Positions 12,534-24,252 of a DNA stretch of 60,000 nucleotides are shown here, in pieces. The position numbers were made by a program, and so were the translations under genes. Each line of letters begins with the position of its first letter. Within the stretch, counting starts at the first letter, position 1. Below the pieces are notes generated by a model, which was not told the DNA's origin, made no database searches, and saw only the letters and a list, made by a program, of their open reading frames with translations. Where the stretch lies: NCBI GenBank assembly GCA_950295325.1, contig OX485805.1:23177501-23237500 (forward strand), written 5' to 3'. This DNA comes from Polytrichum commune (lineage: Eukaryota; Streptophyta; Polytrichopsida; Polytrichales; Polytrichaceae).

Positions 12534-13563
12534 TGCGTGTGCAACTTTCAAGAATTGGGTGTCTGGGTTCAGGTTTTAGCCAACAATTTGCATCCCGGAG
12601 AGCTCAGGGATCATATAGTTGCGGTGTTTGGTTGGGCTTTAAGACGCTGGTTGAGCTTGAGGTCAAACATCAAGTAAGTTGACTGCACAAACTGACTCAT
12701 TATGTCGGTTTTTGTTTCCTTGGATCTATTTTGATCGAGGAACCACCTCGTTGTATGTATCACATGGAGGATCTGCGTTGTAAGGATCTTTGTAAGAATC
12801 ACATGAAATTGACGCTTTCCTCGTTGTGATTCTTGCATGTTAGCCCCAAGTGCTCACAATTCAAAGGATTATCTGCAGAATGTCCAATTGCTCCATTTGT
12901 CTCTCCCACCAATTTTTCTTCTCTTGATGTGCATGTCAAAATTTATGCAAAAATGTTTGAGGAATGTGTGTGTTTCACGGTACGAGGTGCGTTCTTAGTC
13001 TCAGAAGCTGGTGGGGAGCTGAGAAATTGTGGAACTGATCATAACTCACCATTTTCTTTGTTCCTGCGTAAAATTTCGTCAAATACGCTTTTCTTTTGCC
13101 TGGGCGATCTCTGGTGATTTTGAAAGTTTAGGTTGCACTCTCTCAGTAGTATGTCACAAGCCAATGTTTCTATTTGTAGTGTCTGTGTCTGACAGACTTT
13201 GGTTCTCATTGAAGAGTTTCATAGCTGTTCAATTGTTCTCAGTGTCCTCAGACGACATCTGGTCAAACTGTAGCGACACTCGCCTCAGTCAAATTTTGGT
13301 CGATTCGTTGTTGCTCAGCAAGCTGGTTGTCTACTATCAAGTTGCTGGTGTAGATGTTTTTAGCTGTTACTGGGTTTGTGCACAAATCTCACAATACAAA
13401 GTCTTCAATTATGTCCTTTGTGCAAATTTCCCCAACTTAAGATTCTTTCCCTTTCTATTCCAGCTTCAAGAATAAATTTCTAAGAATCAAGGTCTGCGAT
13501 TACATGCATGAATGCCGAGCTGTTGGCTGTACTTGTTTTCCAGGTACATGTAATGTCAATGTA

Positions 13564-13627
13564 ATGTATGGGAGAAGGGAAATTTTTGTTGTGGTCTTCA
13601 CTACATTATGTATGGGAGAAGGGAAAT
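13564..13627 (+). repeat. 20-bp direct repeat pair
   Basis: ATGTATGGGAGAAGGGAAAT occurs exactly at 13564-13583 and again at 13608-13627, a 44-base period. Confidence 0.8.
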
Positions 13628-14842
13628 GTTGGGGTGACTGTGCCCCTCCAATTTGAGTGAGCACTTGAACCCTGGACAAATGAGCGAGGGAATGTCTACT
13701 GCCTCAGGGAATTCGCATGCGTTTAGAGTCCAATGTTTTTCATCTTAAAAGTGGAAGTTGTCTTGGGTAAGAGGTTGGGGCGGGGATCTGAATCTTTTGT
13801 TGGGTTTAGGCAAGACATGCTTTGCCCTAGCCCAATGGCAGGTTTTAAGAATTGGGACGAGGTGATTGTGTGATACAATGCTTAGAGTGACACGTCTGCA
13901 TAAGGAATCATCCACTTGAATATGAGAGGTGACAATCAGAAGTTTCTTTGGTTTGATCAAAAGTTATAATCAAAGGTAACAATCACAGGTTCAGTACTTT
14001 TATAAATTCAACAGTGTCTTTGCCAAATCTCTCTCACCTTTAAGCCTTAGTGGACATGGGTTTGAGCCACATAATGATAATGATGGTGACGATGATGATG
14101 ATGATGTTTGTTTCTAAGTAGGTTATAATATATTTCACACAATTCTGTCACAGCTACATAGCTTGTGGAGCTTGATAAGTTGATTCTACTATTTGGTTTC
14201 GTTTCATTTTCTGCTTGTATATTTGGAACTGGAGCTGCAACTGGCCTGGAGTTAATATCTGTCAAGGCTTGAAACCAACGTCTACAGGTTTGTTGCTATT
14301 GTGGCAACGATAGATATTAGTTCTAGGTATTCAAACCCTATTGCAAATGTAGTGCTGCAAATGTTTATATTCGTGGACATGTAAAATTTTTAGGCCTGTC
14401 CTCCATGTAGCTGGAATTGAATGTTTAGAAATTAAGAAATATATATATATATGTATATGTATATCAATCTTATTGGTTGTTGGCTGTACTTCCTTTCCAG
14501 GTATGCGAGATCTTGAAGCACATGCATGCAATTGATGCAACAATATGTCCAGAAATCCAACAACACCAATTTTCCCTTCAAATTTTGAATCAGGATTTTC
14601 TTTTTTCTTATAATGTATCATGTTTTGAATTAGGGTTTTTTTTTTTTAGTGAAGTTTGTTGTTTTGAGGCAAAGTTTGTTGATTTATTTATTTTTTGTTG
14701 AATAGGGGTTTTTTTGTTAACATTAAAAATATGTGGTGTTTTTGGGCACCCCCCTCTGAGCAAGCCTAAAAGTACCGCACAAGCCCTTCAGTGAGGATGG
14801 CCTGCCTTGGCAGGTGCCCAAGCCGAACCCGGGTGTTATAAT

Positions 14843-16420
14843 ATTTAATGGGTGTTTTGTGTTTGTGGAGGGATTTGATAATTGCGTTGTATCCTTGCGA
14901 TAGGTTGTGCCTAGATTTTAAGTGCCTAAGGTAATTATTAAGTTCCCTAACCTAATGTCTAATCTATCATAATCTACGCGTAGACGCATCAGCCTTGGGA
15001 TCAAGGCAACCTAACCCTAATGAATGAAATAACCTTACATTTTACCTTGGGCCACCTCTAATTCTTTACTTCTTATATATTAAATTCTCTAAACGGGGGG
15101 ACTTGAATTAAGTCCCACCCTCTCAACCTTCATTCTTAGTTTATGGTTGATTGAACAAAACCTATGTTACTAAGTTCATAATTTATGGCATCACTACCTA
15201 CATGTTTGGTGCATGCCCTAACCTAAACCCTTCAAGGCTCTGTGCGGGTCTCTTGAAGGTTGATTGATATTTACACCCTCTGATCTTTGCCGTTGGAGGG
15301 GTAGTTTCAATCCTCCAAGCTAAGTTTCTGGTTGGTTTTTGCCCACGGGGGTCGTACAAATTTTGTTGGTTATTAATTAATTTAACACGGTTTGAGCATG
15401 AAAATTCAACTTGATGAGACCGGGGAATAAGGCAATATGTATGTTTATCATATTGCATAATTTTCAAAGGTGTGGGTCATCACCTCCAAATCCTTGGGAC
15501 CAACAACATGATGGTGGTTTCGTGGGTCATTACTCCCACCTTACCACCTACAAACATACAGAGTGGTCATGCCGGTGATTAACCCAGCTTCACCACATAC
15601 GAACGAGTTATGAATGAAAAGCTACTACTACAATACTTAACCGAGAGGCTCCGCACATATGGGAGTTGGAATCCCCCTCGGTGGCTAGGTGGGTAATGCC
15701 CCCCTTGCCTTACATGGATAGTTGGGTTAGGATGAAAATTTACCTTTGCCGCGTTCTCTCCATTCATAAATAGAAGGGTGTAGGAATTAAAAGTTTTTCG
15801 ATTGGCTTTCATCTTGGCTTGATAATGGTTGGTACAGAACCCCTACTTCAACGCTCGGCCGCCCACAACACCAACTCGTACTTGCCAACCTTGGATGAAC
15901 GAACCTCTTCTTGTAAGGCAGTAGATACCCCTTTGCTCAAACAGTCATAATTTTTACTCCCTAATTTTGATTCTAACAATCTTAGGTTTTTAGGAAAACT
16001 AACATAAAGGGCTACATTCACTCAAAATTTGAAGGCTAAATTAGAAGTTTTGTATCCACTACACTCGCTTGAAAGTGTCACAACTACTTAAGGATATGTT
16101 AAAAAATATACTACCTTTTCTCAAGAGTTCTAACTATAAGAATTCTAACTTATGCCTATATTGAATGAATGAGAATGTTTTTATCTTTCTAATTACAATT
16201 CTAGAGGGCTTCGCCATGAAAAAAATGAAAATTTGGAGAGAGATTGAAAAAGGAAGAGGGGGTTTTTATAACCCTTCAAATGAAGGGTTGGGCCCCTTCT
16301 TCCTTCCGTTCACCGAGAGATCTCATTTCTTGAACGGTGACAACCAAGCCTTCGGAGGTGAATGGCGGAGGAATGTCACCTCGCACCCCACTTGTTCAAG
16401 CCCTTAGAAAGGTTTTTTCA
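14843..16420 (+). repeat. Long dispersed repeat, copy A
   Basis: Copy A matches copy B (18890-21480) in the same orientation over two blocks: about 14843-15915 against 18890-20052, and about 16275-16420 against 21355-21480. Shared words include CTAATCTATCAT, CCTTGGGAT, ACCGAGAGG, GATGAACGAA and CTTCTTG. Between the two blocks the copies differ: A has about 360 unmatched bases and B about 1.3 kb. A pair of long same-strand copies flanking other DNA recalls LTRs, but I found no gag-pol and no clear end motif. Confidence 0.65.
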
Positions 16421-16853
16421 TTTCCGTTAGAACTTTATTTTTGGTTGGCAAGGGTGGCAACATGGCCCCTTTATCCTAGTTGGTAAATTTCTTACGTTCG
16501 TAGTTGTCATTTTTTTTTCTTAGCCGCTTTCAGAATTATTTTTGTTTTCTGCCGCCACTTGACTTTTGTTTGCTTGAATTGGTTGTTCCTAACTTAACCT
16601 ACATACTACATAACTTAGCCCACTACATTCACACTTTCGATTCGGATAAAGGGCATTTTCCTTTTATCCCTTCGGTATCTAATTTCCGCTTGCCCAAAAG
16701 TTACTCTTAGAGTAAAATATCCCTAGCCAACCTACCTTAATTTAAATGGTTTTTTCGCTAAATTTTCCTATTATTAATATAATGATTTTGCTAAAACACC
16801 TCAATTGTGAGTCAAATTGCCGTTGAGGATAATTTTAACGCTCAAAAAATACC

Positions 16854-18367
16854 ATGGCCAAAAAACAAAGAACAATGATAGACATGTTCTTAAGGAATGA
16901 AGGTCATGTAGATGTATCCAATGAATCATCAATAAACACATCAAATATTAAGAAGGAACTGACTCAAGTTTAGGCAGCAAATGGCAGAAAAAATACCAAA
17001 TTTTTTGTTTTGGAAGTTGTTGAAATCTGTTAAAGAGTGGGGTTTGGATCTTACTAAGTGTGTTGCTTTTGGATTTGATGGCTGTTCTACAATGGTAATA
17101 AATAAAAGTGGTGTCTCAACTAGACTTAAAGAGGTCAATCTCTTTGTTATTTCAGTTCATTACATTGCTTATATGACCAATTCGGCTACTTTGCAACATC
17201 TTGAATCTAGTAAATGGAAGATTGTATCTTCTGAAATTGACAAGATTATCAACTTATTGGCTGTTCATTTCAAAAAGTCAGGCAAGAAAAAAATCATCCT
17301 TCATGCTATTCAGAAGGAATTAAATGATGCCCAAAAAACACTAAAAATGTTTCATAAGATTAAGTTGTGGTCTAGATCTAAAGCAATCAACACATTCTGT
17401 AATTTCCTAGAATTAATTCTGGTTTTCTTCAGGCATGTGCCAAAGGAGAAAGGTGAAGGTACAATTCCTTTGTTGTATGAGAAATTGAGGTCTCTCAAAT
17501 TTATTTATATTTTGTATTTCTTAGTTGATTTGCTTCATGGTTTGTCTATTTTATGTAAGATTTTTCAGCACAAGTATGTGGATATAACAACATTTTGTTC
17601 AATTGTGAGGACTGAAATTGAAAGGATTCGTATGTTGTATATTATGGAGAATACTAATATGAATGAATGCACCTTTAATGAAAATACAGTTTGTCATGTC
17701 ATTCCAAGTTTGGCCTAATGGATACTTCATGAGGTTGTCAAGTGAAATTAAAGGGGCCAAATTCCATTCTATAGACATGATCAAATATTGAATAAGAGCT
17801 AATTTGCAAAAAACTCTTGCTTTTCAGAAAGTATATGTTAAAGTTGTGTATAGGGCTTTAAAGACTAGATTTAGTGACAATGATATTATTTTTTCTTTTA
17901 GTGTTTTAAATTCTTCTAACATGCTTTCAAAGAGGGTTGGATTAAATTTATGGAATGTCACAGAGTTGAAGCTTCTTTTGAAGCGATATGGTGTGGAAAA
18001 AGATTTGGAGAGTAAAATTCATTCTCCCCTTGTTGATTCAGATGCATGTAGAAGAGAGTTTTTTAATTTCAAATTGCAAGCTAGTTTGGATTGGAATAAT
18101 AACACCTTCAAGGACCTTTGGGCTATGATAACTTGGAATGAACCTTTGCAAGTGAAATATGCCAATATTCTTTTGTTAGCTGAGATAGCAAGATGCTAAT
18201 GTGTAAGTACAAGAACTTGTGAGAGGGTTTTTTCAATCCAAAATGTCATTAAAATAAAACAAAGGAATAGGTTAGGCATAAAACACCTTGATGTTGTTTT
18301 GAGGGTTGATTTAGAAGGGCCGCAAGATGATTATGATTATATTTTGGTTGAGGCCATGAAGTTGTGA
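16854..18367 (+). pseudogene. Broken hAT-type transposase (ZNF862-like, hAT dimerisation C-terminus)
   Basis: Three pieces in three frames resemble one ZNF862/DUF4371-type hAT transposase. The first (ATG at 16854, stop after 39 codons) starts MAKKQRTMIDMF, a typical N-terminus. The second (16981-17718) carries the middle of the catalytic region, including FGFDGCSTMV and the KSGVSTRLKE stretch. The third, from about 17804, ends in the hAT dimerisation region with CERVFS, interrupted by a TAA at 18197-18199 just before that motif. A large piece is missing between the first two, a frameshift lies near 17720-17800, and the last stop is at 18365-18367. It cannot make an active transposase. It lies between the two long repeat copies. 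No terminal inverted repeats were identified. Confidence 0.85.
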
Positions 18368-19416
18368 AGAAATAGTGCAAAATGGAGGTATTTGTACTCT
18401 CACCCTGAAAAATATCTTGCTGGTCACTTTTCTCAAATTTGTGGAAATGATGATTTACATGATTTTTGATGTTGCATTTCATATTTTTCCTTGAAAATTA
18501 TATTTTTGAATGTTTTTATCAAACCTTACCTCATCGAAATTGATGAAGAGGAATCTTTGGCCTTCAATTGGGAAGGGTTAGGCCAGGTTCAAATCTTGCC
18601 AAGGATGATTTTAATTTTTTTACTGCAGCTCATTTGGAATTTTTACTGCTGCTGATTTTAATTGTTTTACAGCAACTGATTCAAAATTGTGTATGCTAGT
18701 TTTTTAGCTGATTGGTTTAGAAACATTAAGGAAATATAACTGAAATCATTTTGTTTTTCAAAAGTTATGAACTGGATGGTTTACATAAATTGCAATCACA
18801 ACCGAATGACCATAAAAATTTATCGAATGCATGTTGACAATCCAAGAAAACTACCTACTTTGCCTAGAATATTTCCGAACTGTGGTCATGATATTTCATG
18901 AATGCTTCAGTTTGTGAAGGGATTGGTAGTTGTGTCGTATCCCTTTGGTGGGTTGCACTTAGATCTTAAGTACCTAAGGTAATTATCTAAGCTACATCAA
19001 TTTTCCTAACCTAATTTCTAATCTATCATAGTCTAAGCGCAGATACACCAACCTTGGGATTAAGGCAACCTAATTATAATAAATGAAATAACTTAGCGTA
19101 CATTCTGTGTGTGGTTTAGTTATTCCTTGCTTAAATTGACGAAATAACGAGTAGACTTGCTTAATTAGTTGGGCCACATCTAATTCTCCACCTCTTATGT
19201 ATCAAATTCTCTAAATCAGGGGACCTTAATTAAATCCCAACCTCTCAACCTTCTTTCTTAATTCATGATTGATTAAACAAAGCATATATTATTAAGTTCA
19301 TAAATTATGGTATCACCACTTACTTGTTTTGTGCACATCCTAACCCGAACTCTTTAAGAACCAATGCAAGTCTTTTGAAAGTTGATTGATACTCACACCC
19401 TCCGATCTTTGGTGCC

Positions 19417-19434
19417 GGGGGGGGGGGGGGGGGG
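19417..19434 (+). repeat. G18 homopolymer
   Basis: Eighteen consecutive G bases as given. The exact length in the genome is uncertain, because such tracts are hard to sequence. Confidence 0.7.
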
Positions 19435-20852
19435 TTGGTATGAACCCTTTGAATTAAGTTCCTGGTTGGTTTTTGGCCTACAGGGATTGTACAAATTTTG
19501 TTGGTTGTCAATTAAATTAACACGGTTTGTCCACAAATTTTAACTTAATGTGACTAGAGAATAAAACAAAAGGTTGCAAAATCTTCAAATGTTGGGGCTA
19601 TCACCTCCAACTCTTGGGGCCAACAACATGATGATGATTTGTGAATCATTACTCCCATCTTATCATTTATAACACGCAAAATGGTCATACTAGTGACTAA
19701 TCCGACTTCATCACACACGAACAAGATAAGAACGGAAAAACTACTACTACAACATTTAACCGAGAGGTTTCGCACACATGGGAGTTGGAAGCCCCTTTCG
19801 GCGGCTAGGTGGGTGCTCATCCCCTAGTCTTAGATGAATAGTTGGGTTGCGTTAGGGTTTTACCTATGTCGCGCTCTCTCCATTCTTACATTGAAGAGTC
19901 TAGGGTTAAAAAATTTACCGGTTGACTCCCATCTTAGCTTAGCAATGGTTGGTGCCCTATTTCAAGCCACAAGCATCGACCCCAATTCAGCTTTCGGCCG
20001 TCCACGACACCAACTTTTCTTTTCTAACATTAGATGAACGAATCTCTTCTTGATTGGATAGATAGAGAGTCCACACGTCCCCTAAATATCCAATATAAGA
20101 TTAGTTGTGAGAACAACTTGATGGATGAATTTTTCATTGGCAATAGGTGGTCGCAACCCTTGCTAACCTCCTTAACAATCTCATTTTTCAATTCTAGCAA
20201 GGGTCACGTACACTAACCCTTTACATTCCGCCATACTAGTGATTAGCTCCCCATACCCCGGACCTTATAATTCATAAGAGACGAACCAACCCTCCTACTT
20301 TGCTTTTGGGACTCATTCTTTAATCGGTAACCAATTCTTACATGTGGACTTCCATCCATGGAAGTCCAATTTTATGTTGATCATTGCGTTGCTGGAGCAA
20401 CACTACAACAACCCAAACTATATTAGATAAATATGCCCTCACATTGGGCCAATATCCATGGATGCCGTGCCGTTCAGTCTCGAGTAGGTTTGGCCATACT
20501 ACCTCACCCATATAAGCCTCTATGACTCTAGGCAGGGCTAGAAGCCCAACATCTTTAGAACATCATAACTTCCTTGTATGATGTTTGATGCTCACAAACA
20601 ACCACTCCACCATCATCTACACTTAACATTGATGCCAATGAACTGCTCATTTGTTTCATTTGGGCAAATACTGAGAAAGTTATGCCTATTTAAACCTTAG
20701 CAATCCCGAGAGCTACTCCCAGGCAACTGATGTACCACTCAAATTGCCATATCTATTAGCTAACACCTCCAATTGAGGTGTCCTTAAACATTCTAGAATC
20801 CGCACGCCATAATGCATAGCTCATGACCATACCCTTGTGCCTCCTAGTCTCC

Positions 20853-20893
20853 GTGGGTGAGAGACGTTCCCAACGTCCGGGGCCCTCACCCAC
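20853..20893. repeat. Nested hairpin in a GC-rich patch
   Basis: GTGGGTGAG (20853-20861) pairs perfectly with CTCACCCAC (20885-20893). Inside, ACGTT (20864-20868) pairs with AACGT (20872-20876) around CCC. The patch 20840-21005 is much richer in GC than the rest of repeat copy B. Confidence 0.65.
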
Positions 20894-21480
20894 ACTAAGA
20901 TCACTTGGGCCCTCTTACCAACGGCACTACAAGTCCTGGGTGTCACTCCGGGGTTTCCCTTGTGCCCATGGTATTTTGGACACTTCTAAGAGAGAGCTGC
21001 GCGATTAAGGCTTTCTTTTGTCTAGATTTTCATTCATTCATTTCCTTACTCATTTGATAATTTATTCATTTATTGGACAATAGAAAACTCAGAAGTAAAC
21101 AGGTTGAGAGAAATGTAACTTAAATATTTAATGGTTTGGAAAGCAGGCCTTGGCAAGTCTAAGGCACCAAACATTTTTCCACTTGAATACCCACAACGTT
21201 TGCTTACAAGCTTCAAATGCAACAATTTTTTGTTTTTTGAGAAGTTACCAACATAACCTATAACGCCTCTAAATATCAAAATGATTACATTTTTTATGTT
21301 TTAGATATCAATTTATAAAGTTAATACTTTTGTTTTATCATCATTGAAATAATGTTGGGCTACCCTTTTCCGGTTATCGAGGGGTCTCTTCCTTTAAATG
21401 GTAAGAACCAAACTCTTGGTGGTGAATGTAGGGAAACATCACCTTGCAACCCACCTGGCCAAGCACTAATAAAACCTTTG

Positions 21481-22320
21481 TTATTGTAGTTTGGACTTTG
21501 GTTTGAAGCTAAACTATAGTCGGACAACACAAAGAGAAAGAACCTAAAGTGAATAAGACTAAGACAAAGCATAAACAAATTAACTAGGTGATGAAGAAGA
21601 AGCCATTGGCAACTAAGATAACAATATGCACTGAGGGAGTGAGGTTGAAGGTGTTACCCTATGATAGGGAAAGATCTACCAAGGGTTACTTGGGAAAGGA
21701 ACCAATTGAGTGCAAATAAGTCTTGTGAAAGGTAGAGGAAGTGTTTGAGAGATAGAAGGTTGAGGTTGGTCTGAGAGAGAGGCCATTTGACAATTGTTGA
21801 AGCTTGTGAAAGGTGAAAGATATGATGAATCATGAGATTGGATTTATGGTTATAGTTGATACAAAGACTATAGTCTTGTTTGTGAGTATGTAGAAGTAGG
21901 GGTATTTAGAGCCAAGTTAGTGTGTAATTAGCTCATAAGGTGTCGGTTCCAAGACACATGAGTGTGTAAAGATAAATCTGGATAAATTTAGATAAGTTTA
22001 TGATAAACAAGATTTGATTCTATGATAGGAATTTTTCAATACTAAAATGAGAGCTTCTAAAATCTATCATAGAACACTCTAGCATAATACTTAGAAATTT
22101 AACATCTAAATAAGAATTGATAAAATAACCTCTAAATCCCTAAGTATTATTCTCCTCAAAATTGGCCTGAAATCATTGTTTCTAAGAGAAATAATTTAGG
22201 ACTCAAACTGTAGGTGTTATTGAACATCCAATGGTATGGTTATGATATGTTATGACCTTTGTATGAGCTTTCCAAAAAAAAAAAATCAACTGTCCACATG
22301 GCAACATGAATGAGAAACTC
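21481..22320. other. Intergenic, no gene seen
   Basis: AT-rich sequence with purine-rich strings. No open frame resembles a known protein. Confidence 0.5.
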
Positions 22321-22686
22321 CACAAAATATGATATTTAATATAACCAATTCCAATTGTCTTGCTCAATACTGATTGTAAACCACAGTATAGTGTCACGAA
22401 CACTAAACATTAACTCAACATTATTTGTATATTTTTGGGGGGATTACAATTTTACAATGTTGCAATTACTATCACTTACCAAGTGACTTTTCATCCATAT
22501 TTCAATCCTCCACGACAATATTTCATCACAAGTTGTTGAGAAGAGAAGGTAGGGTTTTGGCCAATGGATGAACTCATCCATCATCCATGACAATATTTGT
22601 GAAGTTATTTATGAGAAGTATCATCCAAAAGTTACCATAGTGACATTAAATACCATATGCCATTGAATATGATATTTATTGTAGTG
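22321..22686 (+). mobile_element. MITE, long type (about 366 bp), copy 1
   Basis: It matches 50305-50677 along its length in the same orientation; shared words are TTGTCTTGCTCAATACT, ACTATCACTTACCAAGT and GGATGAACTCATCCATCA. The ends are inverted: ATATGATATTTA near the left end, and GATATTTATTGTAGTG at the right. No coding capacity. The transposase source is unknown. Confidence 0.75.
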
Positions 22687-24252
22687 CATATGTGAAGATA
22701 TAATGGGCGGGGTAGTTGATTAAAAACAAAGTTTAACCCTACTGACATCATTAACAGGATGATGGGATGAGACCCAATTGGGATGAACCTTTTTGCATAA
22801 GATTTTCAACTAAATTATGAACCTTTGAGGCTTGAAATTTTATGTTTGCACCAAAGGTGATTTTTGGAGAGCCCTTGCAATGTGTAGCACTCCCTCTTAC
22901 ATCCACTCTTACATAGTAACTCCAAAAACTCCAACTACCAATCCCAACAATAGCAATTTGAAGCATAAAATAAACTAAATCCTTGCAAATTTCCATAGCT
23001 TTCCAAGTACACATGACTATTGTTTTCATGTTTGACACATTTCCTAAGGCATCATGAGGTTCAGTCCAAAACCAGTGGAATTTGGGGCACTAGATGACTT
23101 TGACAAGGCTCAAGTTTAATCCAAATCCAATGAAATTCAAGGCGTTGGATGCAAAATGAAATTCATTAATCCTGACAAAAATTTCACATCCATCTTAAAA
23201 AACCAATCTCATTTGAAACAAGGAAAAAAGAACTAAAAACTAAAATGATAAAATAATAATAAATCAGAAATTGGTCACTTGGGCCTCAGGGATTTAGGGC
23301 TAAATCCAAACAAGTTTGGACAAATTTTTGTACGGTTCCTCCACATGGGCTAAATTTTCATCCAAACGCCAATGTGAATAAATAGCAAAAAATAGTCAAG
23401 TTGTAGAACTCGAACTCCACCATCAATTGATGTTCAAGTCAGTACTACATGTACATTGATTATCCCATTTAGTATAGTGCGAGTTCCTATTCAGAGTTAC
23501 GCAGTGCTATAACTGTTTGATGAGAATGTAGTAGTTCACCAAGCAAAGTTATTTATGTTCTATAATGTTCGAACAACATATTGAACTTTCGTTCGTGAAA
23601 ATTGAACTCCCGTGTAAGATACTGTTGTATTGCATAATTCCAAATAGCAGCATGCACTAAATGGGATACCAGTGCACCATTAAAAGATTGCAACCAAGTC
23701 AGTACTACAATTTGTAATACAATATGATATTCAAATACAACAATCAGACATGACCCCAACGAGTACTTCATTGCAGATTGGTGGCAATGAACAAGATACT
23801 TCACATAGACCCAAAAACATCTAGGTCATAATGCCTAGAACTGTATACGACTGTTCACACATATGGATCGTGAACAACACAAGGCCTAATATGTGGCACA
23901 TCACTTGTATCGGTAGTAATGTCCTACATTGTGCACCGATGCACAGAAATCTGAACATAACTTAAGTTACTCAAACCCTGCAATAACAGGATCTTAATTT
24001 GAACTAAATCATACAACACCTGGTTGCATCTTTCCTCATCCATACAAAACAAATATACCTTTCTGCACCCGAAAGTCTGATTTTCTCTGAACAGTTGGAT
24101 AGTATACCTCTTTTAAAAGGAAAGACTGCATCCTTGACCCTACCTTCCACAGAAGCCTTAACTGCCAGCCTTGCAATTAAAGCTGACATTGATCATCTGG
24201 CCGCCAGCAGTACAGGACACAATACCACAAATATCTAAAACTGAAGTTTGTA
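22687..24252. other. Intergenic and 3' flank of the importin gene
   Basis: Holds one short-type MITE (listed separately). No gene was recognised. The 3' UTR of the importin gene should lie in the last few hundred bases before 24253. Confidence 0.5.
23440..23677 (+). mobile_element. MITE, short type (about 238 bp), copy 1
   Basis: Internal sequence matches the 237-bp element at 56968-57204, sharing TGTTCTATAATGT and TAATTCCAAATAG. Its inner ends form an inverted pair, CCCATTTAGTATAGTG against CATGCACTAAATGGG. The near-equal lengths of the two copies support the limits. Confidence 0.7.

Larger units (their letters stand above)
11811..14842. other. Intergenic, repeats only
   Basis: No recognisable gene. 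A 148-codon + frame ending at 13475 overlaps nothing but resembles no family I know, and its composition is that of the surrounding AT-rich DNA. Minor items are a GATGAT-type run near 14070-14106, an AT-rich run near 14441-14465 and a T-rich patch at 14637-14720. The stretch 14758-14835 is clearly more GC-rich than its neighbours and abuts the long repeat that starts at 14843. Confidence 0.5.
18890..21480 (+). repeat. Long dispersed repeat, copy B
   Basis: Partner of copy A (14843-16420), longer by about 1 kb because of the unmatched stretch 20053-21354. It holds an 18-base G tract at 19417-19434 where copy A has ordinary mixed sequence. No gene was recognised inside it. Confidence 0.65.

Noticed and set aside
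13029-13475. 148-codon + frame
   Set aside because: No family resemblance, and ordinary AT-rich composition; probably chance.
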